A DNA stretch of 64,000 nt from Caprella mutica (taxonomy: Eukaryota > Arthropoda > Malacostraca > Amphipoda > Caprellidae): positions 1 through 64,000 of the forward strand of contig CANNZV010000943.1 in NCBI GenBank assembly GCA_947561585.1, given 5' to 3'. Below the pieces are notes generated by a model. The model searched no databases and was not told where the DNA came from. It saw only the letters and a list, made by a program, of their open reading frames with translations. Shown piece after piece: positions 35,981 through 48,053 of the stretch; position 1 is the stretch's first letter; the number at the start of each line of letters is the position of its first letter. Position numbers and translations under genes: made by a program.

Positions 35981-36193
35981 GGGTAAGTTTACGAATTATC
36001 GACCATTTCCACATCTTCAGTCATATAAGATTCTTTTTTTATAATAATTATTTATTATATAATTTCACTTAGTATCCATGATACCTGCTGGTATCATGGA
36101 TACCAATTATAATTAAAATGAAACACTCATTAATATATCGTTTTTCAAATGTGACCGAAGATGTGGAACAGATCTATAATTCGTAACTCACCC
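35981..36193. mobile_element. Complete palindromic MITE, GGTATC family
   Basis: Left end GGGTAAGTTTACGAATTATC with CATTTCCACATCTTCAGTCA. Right end GTGACCGAAGATGTGGAACA with ATAATTCGTAACTCACCC. The centre is the palindrome GTATCCATGATACCTGCTGG and its mirror at 36071-36104. This is the best reference copy for the partial ones at 850, 11884, 13289 and 30501. Confidence 0.8.
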
Positions 36194-36610
36194 TACTAAA
36201 TATATATAAGATTCATTGAATATCGACTGGAATGAAATAGTTCAAAAGGTACTTCTTCTCGTACTCTCTTCTTCAATCGAAAGAACGTTAAAATATCGAG
36301 ACTTCGGCAAAGATAACTTTCGAGAGAACTATTCCCTAAGAAGTAGAGCCAACACTGGCCATCTTTGAACTCTGCTTCGCCTTCTATTTGTCTCTCAGCT
36401 TTGTCTCACTCTTGGCTTTTTTCTTCCGTGGAGTTAGCGCCCAGAAGTGTCACTAAATTCCTACGAAATCCCTTTGTCGTCGTAAAACGAGGCCCACTTC
36501 AACATACAATGAGAAAAAGAAGAAAATGACAGCATTGAGGACGCGAATGATTAGTAAAGGTAAGTTATACTTAAGGAGACACTAATGGTGGGTCTTAGAA
36601 GATTATGGTA
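36194..36610. other. Unique, GC-balanced stretch; possible but unsupported 5' exon
   Basis: Higher GC than the surroundings from about 36270 to 36560. An ATG at about 36526 opens a short frame (MTALRTRMISK) that runs into AAAGGTAAGT, a consensus splice donor. There is no second exon, promoter or homology to support it. Confidence 0.2.
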
Positions 36611-36616
36611 GTGCAT

Positions 36617-36734
36617 GGGTGAATTGACCGGGTTAAAATGGTACGGGGATCAAATGACCGTGGATCAAACGACCGGGCATCAAACGACCGGAAATTAAAT
36701 GACCGGGAATCCAATTACCGGGGACCAATTGACC
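36617..36734. repeat. 15-bp repeat GGATCAAATGACCGG, about eight copies
   Basis: GACCG or a variant recurs at 36626, 36641, 36656, 36671, 36686, 36701, 36716 and 36731, exactly every 15 bp, although the units differ in sequence (TCAAAT, TCAAAC, TTAAAT, CCAATT). Confidence 0.88.
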
Positions 36735-37854
36735 TAGACCCACATTTACTATATCTACAATCATTACTGTAATCAAAGTTTAATTTTGAGAATGTGAAAT
36801 TAGTGAAGTGTGAATAAATGATTATAGATATACTTTTCTTAAAGTGTCCCATGTTTAACATTGAATATTGCAGAATAACCTAGCGAAACTGTTAAATTAT
36901 GTGCTCTTGGATGCAGAAAAGCTACGACTCCTTAAGTTTTGGAGTGTTGAAAAGAATCTCAGAAGTTCTCCATACTCTTGAATATGCCAGTACTTTATCT
37001 CTCAAAACTTAGGTATTTTTAGCAAGAACTTTTAAATCTTTTCACGTCTGTTCTATGATTTATTTTTTATTTAAATGATTCGAAGAGATTGGGAAATCAG
37101 AGATGAAAAACTTGTCAGTGTATTCTACTGCCTTTGGGGATTTAGTAAAAACCTTGTGTGTATATGAACAAACAGTTTTATTACTTAATCATGTAATAAA
37201 TTTACTTTATTCGATTTTGATTATAGTGTACATTGACAATTTTCAGTTTTAATTATCATTTAATGTAAAAGTTTAAATGTTAGTTAGCAAATACACTATA
37301 ACTTTTACTTATAATTATCTTACTCACTGAACATTTTCATTTTTCATTATCATATACACTGAAAATGTCATTTTTTATAATTTCCACAGTTGATAATCAT
37401 GTACCGATAATTATAGTGGAAGTATTTTTCTGGCCAAGCGTCCTACTTTACTCGCTCTGTTCATTACGGAGTTTGTTAGTTAACGCTCAAAGTTGGCGCA
37501 TTACCTCGGTTCTTTAAGTCCCCACCAAACACACATACTGCACCTTCACTTCTAAGCCTCATTAGCGAAATAAGCAAATATCTATGAGCCTAATTACTAA
37601 ATGGGATTATAAGCTTCTTGGTAAGTTACATCCGCATATTTACTATGAAAAGTAAGATACAGGGTTGTGAATATGGAAAACCTACAATCATCACATTGGA
37701 TTGAATTTCTCTTGTGTGTCTAAAAATGTTATGCTTATTCCGACTAAAATTTTAATTTTATAGTAAACACCGTATAAGTTTTTTGAGATATTGTCTCTAA
37801 TGCATAAGTTTCGATCGATACAGGGCTGCAAGAATAATGTTCTTACAGATAATG
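36735..37854. other. AT-rich spacer
   Basis: No gene or strong repeat visible. Confidence 0.4.
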
Positions 37855-38095
37855 TTTTTAAGAATAACTCTTCTCTGATTGGTCGCCCTAGGAGGAGGAG
37901 CCAACAAGGGGCGGAGCTCTAATACATTTGTTCCGCCTCCTGGTAGCTCCTACTCTTTGTATATAGATATAAATGTTGAATTAAATTACTTTTCAAATAC
38001 TATAAGAACTCTGAAACTCTCAATATGGATGGATGTAATGTAGTTTGTTGTATTCGCTAGTTTGCATCGTACTGCACACTTTAGAGGAGCCACCA
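37855..38095. mobile_element. Relative of the GC-rich GGAGGAGGAGC inverted repeat
   Basis: TTCTCTGATTGGTCGCCCTA, then GGAGGAGGAGCCAACAAGGG and GCGGAGC. Inverted right-hand sequence GTTCCGCCTCCTGGTAGCTC follows. Downstream, TGTTGTATTCGCTAGTTTGC and ACTGCACA mirror sequence near 23610-23640 and match sequence near 41810-41840 in inverted form. Confidence 0.5.
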
Positions 38096-39189
38096 AGACT
38101 CCCAATGAAATTTTCAAACGATTATTATTAACCCATCAGCTTGTCAATATATATTCATTACTTATACCGATTAAAATAACCAGTTAATATTTATAATTAT
38201 GTACGCATATTTTATGATCCAAAATGTGGTACTACTGTCCGTTAACTTGAAACTTTAAAGGAAGGACTGGTAAGTATTGTCCCTCCCCTTTCAAGTATTT
38301 ATTTCCATCTCGAAATGATGCAAAGTTGTGCAAAGCAAAAGTTTCCTTTGCAACAATTATTCAGTCATTATTATCGGGTAGATGGAATAGAAGAGGAGAA
38401 ATGAAGTAGTGTTCGAATTCAAGAGACGAAGCAATGAACAGAAATACGCTTGAAGTTCAATTGAATGATATTGTATTGCATGAACTTTAATTATGAACAA
38501 TTATTGCTTTAGGCAATAATGGCAGACTATATTAAATTTGTTCATTATACAGGCTAGTGTTCTTATTTAGGACACTACATTCACTATAGAGGATTTGTTC
38601 TGTACTCTTAAATCCGATTACTTCTCCTTCTTTCGTATCGGAAGGAGAGAAGATTGCAGAGTTTTCAACTAAATAGCCATTATATTAATTACATGAATCA
38701 CGCTATAGGTAGTAGGGAATGGAGAAACTGACGTGAATATGTGAACCTAACATTAACATTAAGCATATAACAAATATATAAATGTATAATTTTATTTAAC
38801 ACTATTTTGATGTTCATATGATTATTTCCTCATAAATAATGTATTCATATTAATAACTTGCTAATACATTTTTATTTTGTTAAAGCATTCATTTATCTTA
38901 TTTATGACATTTAAAGTGATTTATTATTTAGTCTCTGTTTAAATCTACAGTTTTGATTTATCTCCTTCATGACATTTTCCTTTCAACTTCCTATAATCCA
39001 ATCACAGAACCATCTAACTTATGTTATTTTTCTCCAGTGGCTGTAGTTTTTAGTGTAGCTTCATTTACAGTCTTTTATAATCCGCTACTCAGGCCATTCA
39101 ACAGCTAAAGAAAAGCAAAGAGTGCCTGACAGGTGTCTGTCAGGCACACATGCAACTCTATTGAGTCATTTGAAGGGATGCCTGGTCAG
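38096..39189. other. Spacer with a half MITE copy
   Basis: About 38515-38602 is a right-arm fragment of the pogo-like MITE (AATGGCAGACTATATTAAAT ... GGACACTACATTCACTATAG). The remainder is AT-rich without a gene. Confidence 0.45.
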
Positions 39190-39345
39190 CTATGCTACCT
39201 GCAGGTATCATGGGTACCAATCAATTAAAATAAACTTTAAAAAATTATGATTATGAAACCCGCAGGTATCATGGATACCAATTATACGAATGTTAAATAG
39301 AATGAGTTATTATACCTGCATAGCTATCATGGATACGAGTTTTAT
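39190..39345. repeat. Cluster of GGTATCATGGATACC palindromes
   Basis: Three CTGCAGGTATCATGGGTACC-type motifs occur at about 39198, 39258 and 39310, the last with an insertion. They belong to the dispersed palindrome described at 36071-36104. Confidence 0.7.
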
Positions 39346-39439
39346 AAAAAAATGATAATTATTATTCCTGAAGTCCTGAAGGTATCATAATAGAAGTTAA
39401 ATATTTTAAATGATACAGTTTTTTTTTTGTTATCCATAT

Positions 39440-39518
39440 TCATACTGTCCATAATCCCTATTCATACTATCCCTATTCATACTATCCCTATTCATACTAT
39501 CCCTATTCATATACTATC
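39440..39518. repeat. 15-bp minisatellite CATACTATCCCTATT, about five copies
   Basis: Exact 15-bp units with one imperfect first unit (CTGTCCATAATCC). Short but regular. Confidence 0.88.
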
Positions 39519-42021
39519 CAAACATCCCTCATCGTTTTTTTTTGCAGTTTCATTCATTTTCTCGCTCCAATACAGCACACTATACTGCTGTTACTCCTCC
39601 AGTCAATTCCGATATAACGTACGTAGGCCTATGCCGTTCGTACATAGGCCTCCCGACAATATGTCGCACTATTTCCGATTTTACCAGGTAATTATCGGTC
39701 ATTGGAAAATGACAGCAGAGTATCGAGTGGCTCTCTGATTGACGCGGTGTATTGACTGCGGAGTGAATGCACCAATTCGCTACCTATTCGAATGATAGTC
39801 AAATTGTCGTAACTCGATATTGATATCTAGTGTAAATAATAGACATATTGGAAAATAGGTAAACGATTTCGTACCATGAACGATTTTTATCGTCAATGAA
39901 AAAAAAAGAATTTAAGATTTGTTTTTCTATTTTATAGTGTGACGTCATCTTCCAGTACTCTGTCACTGTTAATGCTCACTGGTGAGCTATAACTTCTATC
40001 AGTTATCTTTCTCAGTATCAGTGTCAAGCAGGCAAAATAGTCCAAGTTCGTTCTGATAGCTCCCTATGCAATGGATCAGAGAGCCTATCAGGTAATTACA
40101 GGAGTGAATGCGTTTCTGATCTGCTAATCTATATTCAAATGAACCTAATTACAGTTCAGCGAAAAGAAGTAGTGATAACTTGCGGTTCTTGGATTATGAT
40201 TAGCCAATTTCGGTCTTTGAGAAAGTGTGATGATATCTGGATATGATCTGGTCTTAAAGTCCCTTCATTAGTTTGCTATCTGTCGAAATGATTTCTTGAA
40301 CATTTCCTATGCATGTTGGATTCGAATGCTATTCGTCATTATTTTTCCAATGTAAGATCTCAAGTATACGTATTTAATTATTAGTATTTCTTTTTACTAT
40401 ATATTTGAATCTCAGGTCTATGTATTACATAATCAATACTTCATTTACTATATCATTAGAATCTAAAGTCTACGGATTTGATTATTATCATTCCATTTAC
40501 TATATATTTAGATAAAAAATCTACGGATTTTAGTATTATTATTTAATTTACTTTCTTAACGAAAATTACTTAAACATTTTAATGGTATAATGTATTGACA
40601 TTAAGCTCAAATAAGCATTAAAATTACATATTTCCAATCCAGAATAATATATATAATCGAATATGTAATTAATTCATCTAAGCTCTTAAAAGTTCACATC
40701 GTTCTCTGAAATTAATTAATTTACATAGTTTTATTTTGGTATATTTTAAATCTGAAATTAATCGCTGGAGGCAACTGTTAGCTGAATATTTATTCGACTT
40801 CTAATGTTTTGTGTAAAATGATAACATGTTTATCATGTTAAATGCGGCGTGAATGCAATCGTAAAATAGTTTTGATAATTTGCCAGGCGTGAAACAATAT
40901 CAAATATTTAGTATTATTCTAAGTTCTGTTGAAATAAAGAAAGCGTATTAGTGTTATATGCATGAATTAATAATTTCGAATAGAATGTAGTCTCTCTGAG
41001 TTCTCCATATGACTTTTTTTTATTTTAAATCATACGTTGAGGTAAAATTATTCAATACTATTATTCAGTAACCTTTACTCTTTAAAAGGCTTTTAAATTG
41101 TTATGTACAATATAATGATTTAGTTATTTCAAATAATCATTTTAGTTTCTTCCAACTGTTTAATGAAATAAATTAAATACTTCAAACATTTGAAAAAATT
41201 GCAGTTTTTTTTATAGAAATATATTTTATAATATTTTCTATGTATATTAATATTAACTCAAGCCGATAATCTTAATATCTTTCTCACAATGATTGACCGA
41301 TTAAACCGATACAAAAACTATTTCTAATCTACAGACCTATAGAAGCATTTCCATCGTCGTCGATAATTAGAATTGTCACGATTTTATATTAGAATAATTA
41401 TTGGTTATTTGAATTTTAAATTCTGGATGAATATTTTTTCCCTATCTAATGGTTTGCTCCTAATGAGAGTAACTATAATAAAATTATGATTTTTAACATA
41501 CATTGCTTGTATAACTTATCATAAAAAAATACATTACAAATAATAGAAAACCAAATTCATCATAATTTTTAGAAAATAAAAATAATTATCTATTTAAATT
41601 AAATTAAATTTAGTATTGATAATTAATATAAATTAGTGATATTTAAGTTTAATTTATACTTATTTAGATTCAAATTTAGTTTGAATCACATTTTTTAATA
41701 CTATTTATAGTTGGAAATTTAATTCATCATTGTAAAATGATGCTAAATTAATAATAAATTTGAAAAAAATTCAAACCAGATATTTTATTGATACTATTTT
41801 TCATTGTGCAGTACAACAAACTAGCGAATACAACAAACTTCATAACCTCACTTAATGTTTAGATGCATTTTATAATTCTGAAACCAAAATATCCGGCGAC
41901 CCATTTCACCACAATTATTGCATATAGCTCTTACAATAATAGTATTTGTTTTGATAATTATCAATTACATAACCTAAAATATCACTAAATTACCGTATGG
42001 ACTCTGTTTGATGTAGTATTT
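39519..42021. other. AT-rich spacer
   Basis: A slightly GC-richer piece at 39600-39760 is followed by about 2.2 kb of very AT-rich DNA. No coding signal. GTGCAGTACAACAAACTAGC at about 41808 is a relative of sequence at 38045-38090. Confidence 0.4.
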
Positions 42022-43365
42022 ATCGTGGGGACTAGTTTTATCGTAGATCATAACCTAGAGACTAGTTTTATCGTAGATCATAACCTAAAGACTAGTTTTA
42101 TCGTAGATCATAACCCAGAGACTAGTTGTATCGTAGATCATAACCTAGAGACTAGTTTTATCGTAGATCATAACCTAGAGACTAGTTTTATCGTAGATCA
42201 TAACCTAAAGACTAGTTTTATCGTAGATCATAACCCAGAGACTAGTTGTATCGTAGATCATAACCTAGAGACTAGTTTTATCGTAGATCATAACCTAGAG
42301 ACTAGTCCTATCGTAGATCATAACCTAGAGACTAGTTTAATCGTAGATCATAACCTAAAGACTAGTTTTATCGTAGATCATAACCCAGAGACTAGTTGTA
42401 TCGTAGATCATAACCTAGAGACTAGTTTTATCGTAGATCATAACCTAGAGACTAGTTCTATCGTAGATCATAACCTAGAGACTAGTTTTATCGTAGATCA
42501 TAACCTAGAGACTAGTTTTATCGCAGATCATAACCTAGAGACTAGTTTTATCGTAGATCATAACCTAGAGACTAGTCCTATCGTAGATCATAACCTAGAG
42601 ACTAGTTTAATCGTAGATCATAACCTAGAGACTATTTTTATCGTAGATCATAACCCAGAGACTAGTTTTATCGTAGATCATAACCTAGAGACTAGTTTTA
42701 TAGTAGATCATAACCTAGAGACTAGTTTTATAGTAGATCATAACCTAGAGACTAGTTATATCGTAGATCATAACCTAGAGACTAGTTTTATCGTAGATCA
42801 TAACCTAGAGACTAGTTTTATCGCAGATCATAACCTAGAGACTAGTTTTATCGTAGATCATAACCCAGAGACTAGTTGTATCGTAGATCATAACCTAGAG
42901 ACTAGTTTTATCGTAGATCATAACCTAGAGACTAGTTTAATCGTAGATCATAACCTAGAGACTAGTTATATCGTAGATCATAACCTAGAGACTAGTTTTA
43001 TCGTAGATCATAACCTAGAGACTAGTTTTATCGCAGATCATAACCCAGAGACTAGTTCTATCGTAGATCATAACCTAGAGACTAGTTTTATCGCAGATCA
43101 TAACCTAGAGACTAGTGTTATCGTAGATCATAACCTAGAAACTAGTTTTATAGTAGATCATAACCTAGAGACTAGTGTTATCGTAGATCATAACCTAGAG
43201 ACTAGTTTAATCGCAGATCATAACCTAGAGACTAGTTTAATCGCAGATCATAACCCAGAGACTAGTTTTATAGTAGATCATAACCTAGAGACTAGTGTTA
43301 TCGTAGATCATAACCTAGAGACTAGTTTAATCGCAGATCATAACCCAGAGACTAGTTTAATCGTT
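42022..43365. repeat. 30-bp satellite, about 45 copies, with an open frame through it
   Basis: The unit contains GACTAGTTTTATCGTAGATC and ATAACCTAGA. No indel is seen; every unit is 30 bp. The plus strand therefore stays open for 461 codons (42025-43410), repeating the decapeptide ETSFIVDHNL. Most unit differences change amino acids (the F position becomes C, P, Y, V, L or S; K/E; L/P). That is not the pattern of a constrained protein, so I treat the frame as incidental. Blocks of units recur in the same order, pointing to multi-unit duplication. Confidence 0.93.
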
Positions 43366-46300
43366 CAAGCAAAATGGCGAATAACTAAGTATAGGGTGTG
43401 GCGTAAATGATTCCACTCCTTATAATGTGAAAGCAAATGGAAATAACTCTAAAAACTCACTTGAAATTTACGACCTGATATCACGAACACTTAACGCGAT
43501 GAGATACTGGGGTGTATTCTTAGTTATCGAACAACTCTACATTTTCGAACGTATAGGAATAGTCATATGAATATTATTATTTAACACGTTATAAAGTGTT
43601 AAACGTATATTAATACAGTGTCCAGTGCATATAATAAATTAGAGCAGGAGAGCGTTGGAAATTTTTTTGGGCATATAAATACTGAAAATCAATATTGCAC
43701 AAAAAATGGTTATGTGCCAGCAAACAGGCTATTTTAACAATCCGTAAAAAATGATAAAGCTAAATAAAAGTAAAATATCAATAATGTATGCCTCGTTTTT
43801 ATTTACTAAATAAATAATCCCACTACGTTTGTAATAACCTAATTAACCGTTGTTAATGTAATAACAAAGTAACTCTTCTTTATCGTGTCTGTTGTCACAA
43901 TTTTATCTTGGGCATAATTGACAAGGGATCAATTGTCTTTGTGCCCACTTTTCAAGATAAAATTTAAATGAAATTTCTAGATAATATTTCTGGAGAAATT
44001 TGATGTTGTACTAAATAGTTAGTAGGTCCATTGCAATCTAGAATATAACCCTGTATATTCAGTCCCAAGCAATCTAATACCAATATTTCTCATATTATAT
44101 TTATTCCTATTCATTTTTAATACATAACAATCGGATTTGAAATTAATTATCTTCATATCAGGGTTTTTCCTCTTTCGGAAATCATATTCGAAAGGGAATA
44201 ATTCAATCAGACTTCGGAGAGGTTCATTCTTCAATCTGAATTACCAATCTTCATTTCATTAAAAGTCTCATCAAGCTATCTGGAGAATGAGAAAGATTCC
44301 CTCCATATCACCCTCTTCATTCGTAAGATATTATTCCCTCTGATATCTTTTTAGCACCCTCCTTTCTTACCTTTTTCGATTACCGGTTCGAATTTCCCTC
44401 GGAAATGTAATTATTCAATTAGGTATAATTTAAATTACACAGTGCCAACCAATAGTTGAAATTTATTTTAGGCGGTTTTTTGATTGGTTTCTGTTTTAAA
44501 TATGAAATATAATCAATAATACATATATTGAATAATCAAAACTTGATAAATAAAATATCGAATAGATACTTAATAATCATTCATAAACTATTTTCAAATC
44601 CCCAAATTTGAATTTTAATATATAGTTTATTTTCTCATTTAAAAATAGGTAGTTTTCAAATTTTTATTTTATAAATTTCAAAATCATTGTGTATTAAGAC
44701 AACCTAATTCTAATATTCAAATAGAAACAATGCATATGAATTCAATACATCTTACACAATGAATAACCGTATTTTCAATTAATTCATTTCTTTAAAGTCA
44801 CTCTATCTCCTGATTGGAGCCTTACTCCAAATCTCTCAAAATGATATATATATTCAAATTAGAGTCCCCCGTCCCGTCAAAAATGCGCTGGTGGCGAGGT
44901 AAAACATTCGGATTACTTTTCGGAAGATCATTTGTATGGAAATGTCGTGTGGCTTGGCAGTCTGAAATCCCTAATAGTCGAATGTGTCAAGATGAAGAAA
45001 GGTGTTAGACAAACGGACTGAAAACTTTTAAATTGGGACAGAGATAATTCCAGAGATGGAGTTAGGTTTAACCGAATGAATTGAACTATTGTTTAAATAT
45101 AAACATGAAGGGCCACATATATCTGTTTATCAAATATTCAAAAAAATTTGAACTAAAGTACCTGCATGAAATTTAAAGGTTTCTTAAAAGCGATTATAAT
45201 ATAATCAACTATAATCACCTTGGACTGTGTAAAGATTAATAAATTCATCCATAGTAGCAAAGTTGTAGCCATCTTGGGGCAAAAGAAATGTTCGAGATAC
45301 TATTTTAAGGTATATTTCTTTAAATACATTCTAAATATAGTCCAAACAACAACATAATCATTACATCCCGTTTATATATTCTATTTCGTAAAATAAGAGA
45401 GCTGATGTGTTCCATGTTCCCAGAAGCTTAATAAGACCATTCGTAATCCCCGCCATTCTTCAGATCCGCTTTAGCTATCAAAGAAGACTGCATGCGTCAT
45501 TTGTCCTCTGATATGTCGTTGGCGAGGAGGATGTTGATCTTCCTAGTCACTTCCATGAACATAATAAGCTTTAAAAAGAATTCTATTATTTGAGTTAACC
45601 ATTGTGTTGTTTCATAGTCTTTTAGACTTTATCGGGATATAAGAACACCGATGAACTAAAAAAAATTTACCTGTCACCTAGTGCGGAAAAGTTTAATTAA
45701 GGATTCGCTTACTAATGAGGAGAAAATGCAGTAAATATAAAAGAATTTGTGAATTAGTAGTTTAATGTGTTTATCACTTATATTAAACTTTAATATTGTA
45801 GCAAATATTATAACAGTGTTTATCTATTGATTATTTCGCTGAGATGTTACAGTAAAGATTTACTGTATAGCTGGATCAGTTTTTACATTGGTACCATAAA
45901 CCTGAAACATGTTACTTGCACCACGTCATATTAATTCCAAATATGTCGCTACAGATAAGAATATTGCAGCAAATAGTTTCGAAAGTTCTCTTCGGAACTG
46001 CAAATCAAAGTGAAAGAGATCACAACTGCTTTGATGCTTTCATATTCAGATACAGAGAGGGAGGTTTTTGCCCATCCTGATGATTAGGACCACATTCAAC
46101 ACAAACGTCTGAAATCCTACCTACCTGCCTGCCTCTCAATTTGCAAGCCTTTAAGTTCACGGTGGAATGCGCCCATAGCTACAGTAGTTTTGAGCATATC
46201 GAAAAATCAACATCAGGATATCTGTTTCCAGTGGCGGCTAATTACAGATGTGCAGCAAAGGGGTTGACACAAAAGATCCATACTAATTACCCGCTCAGAG

Positions 46301-47539
46301 CTAAAAGTCAAACTTCGATAAACGCTCCAGAAGCCAGTAATTAAACCTCAAAATGCGCAGAGACGGGGAATATTTTCTGGCGGAGGAGGAAAGATCGATG
46401 AACAACGAAAGGAGGGGAGCAGGATCGGGTGGAGGAGGGGAGGGGCAATTTCCATCATACATTATCGAAAGGTACATCTTTGAATTAGTATCATCTTGTA
46501 ACTAACTATAATCTTATTTCAATGAAAAGAACTGGCGAACTTCAGAAGAAATCCACTCTCTTATACATCCGAGATATTAATCAATTTGAAAAGAAAAACC
46601 ATCCTTTGAGAAGTCAGAAGCAAAAAGAGACAAGGATTTAGAGAAGGGTCCATAAATTGTCTCCATTGAATCTTCACGTGCAACTATTTTCATCTGGCGT
46701 ACAAAGATTTATATGGCAGAGCTGATAAATCTCACTCCATTAAGGACGATTGGAGCGTTGGGATGAAATACAGATCGAGGTGTACGTCGTACCTACCGTC
46801 GATACATTTGTCACCCCGAACCCATTCTGTTACACAAATCCCTGGAGTCTACCGACCCAAATCCCTTATGACAGAATTGTGATGTATGATTGCTTGTAGA
46901 GTTTCGTGAAATTCACACCAACTGGACACTGTCAAGTCTTTCATTTTGTGGAGGATATTCACGTATTCATATTTCTGTAGAACTTTTCATCATCAAATAT
47001 TCCTGAAAAAGAGTATAAGAATTAGAGTGAATAGAATTTGTTTTCAAATTTTACATATAATTATCAAAATGAGGTTAATTTATATTATAAGTTCATGCAG
47101 GCTTTACTTCAATAATAAATTGTTATATATTTTATATTTATATAAATTTTGATTTGTTTATTAGTGCATTACCCGTCAAATATAACAGAATATAATCTTA
47201 TCATTTGCTACTCTCCCGATCATATGCAACTCTCCCGCATACTTTCAAAACATTTGGGCATTATTTGCTAGATTCCCGCGTGTTTACTGGAGGCTTTGCT
47301 ATCATTCCCTCATGCTCCGCCCACGCTCCGCCCAGTAGGAACACACACTGTTCTTTCCCACGAAGGAGTGTGCGATCCTGCACCTCACTGTGGCATTCCC
47401 GTTCAGGTCTAGCGAGCAATGGCAACCGAGGGATAATCTTTCTCGCGAAATATTTCCCTCCAAATTAATGGACGTGCATGTAGAAGAATTACCAGAGGAT
47501 ATATTCCAAGATTTAATAAGATAATTATATCCCAATAGG
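43366..47539. other. Long non-coding spacer
   Basis: At 43366-43560 are pieces CGAATAACTAAGTATAGGGT and GGGGTGTATTCTTAGTTATC, inverted relative to each other and related to the ends of the palindromic MITE family. Slightly GC-richer islands lie at 46130-46480 and 46660-46860. Open frames of 64-87 codons are scattered here without domains or splice context. No gene can be supported. Confidence 0.4.
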
Positions 47540-48053
47540 CAGAGCTGGGTAGTACTTAAGTACTTTGTAATTAAGTACAGTACTTTTTGTGTACTTAAGG
47601 CAAGTACGTAAGTACTTTTTTCAACAAGTACTTAAGTACTGTACCTAAATACTTTTAAGAGTACTGAAGTACAAACAACTTAAGTACTGAAATACAGAAT
47701 ATTTAAGTACACGATAAAATAAATAAATACTTATTTATTATTCATAAATAATTCTAGTTGCATCAAGAAACAGATTAACTAATTCATAAATATTCCTTTC
47801 ACAAAAAGGATTTCTTTCAGGTATATTTTTTCTAATTTATTCTGTTGTTTAACTTCAATGTATCAGAATTCTGTGGAACAGTTTTCATGTTTACACAGCT
47901 AAAGTACTTAAAAATGTACTTAGAAAGTACTTAAGTACATTCGAGTACTTAGTACTTTTCTTAAAAGTACTTAGTACTTAGATACATTTAAAAGTACTTT
48001 TTTGACATGTACTTAGTACTTAAATACATTTAAGTACTTAATGCCCAGCTCTG
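47540..48053. mobile_element. hAT-like non-autonomous element
   Basis: Terminal inverted repeats are CAGAGCTGGGTAGTACTTAA at the left and AAGTACTTAATGCCCAGCTC plus TG at the right. Flanking 8-mers CCAATAGG (47532-47539) and GTAATAGG (48054-48061) agree at 6 of 8 positions, consistent with an aged 8-bp target duplication as made by hAT transposases. The interior is filled with AAGTACTTAAGTACTT-like palindromic repeats near both ends. No open frame. Confidence 0.8.

Noticed and set aside
44370..44400. GGTTCGAATTTCC, resembling a tRNA B-box
   Set aside because: No matching A-box upstream at the right distance and no cloverleaf pairing seen.
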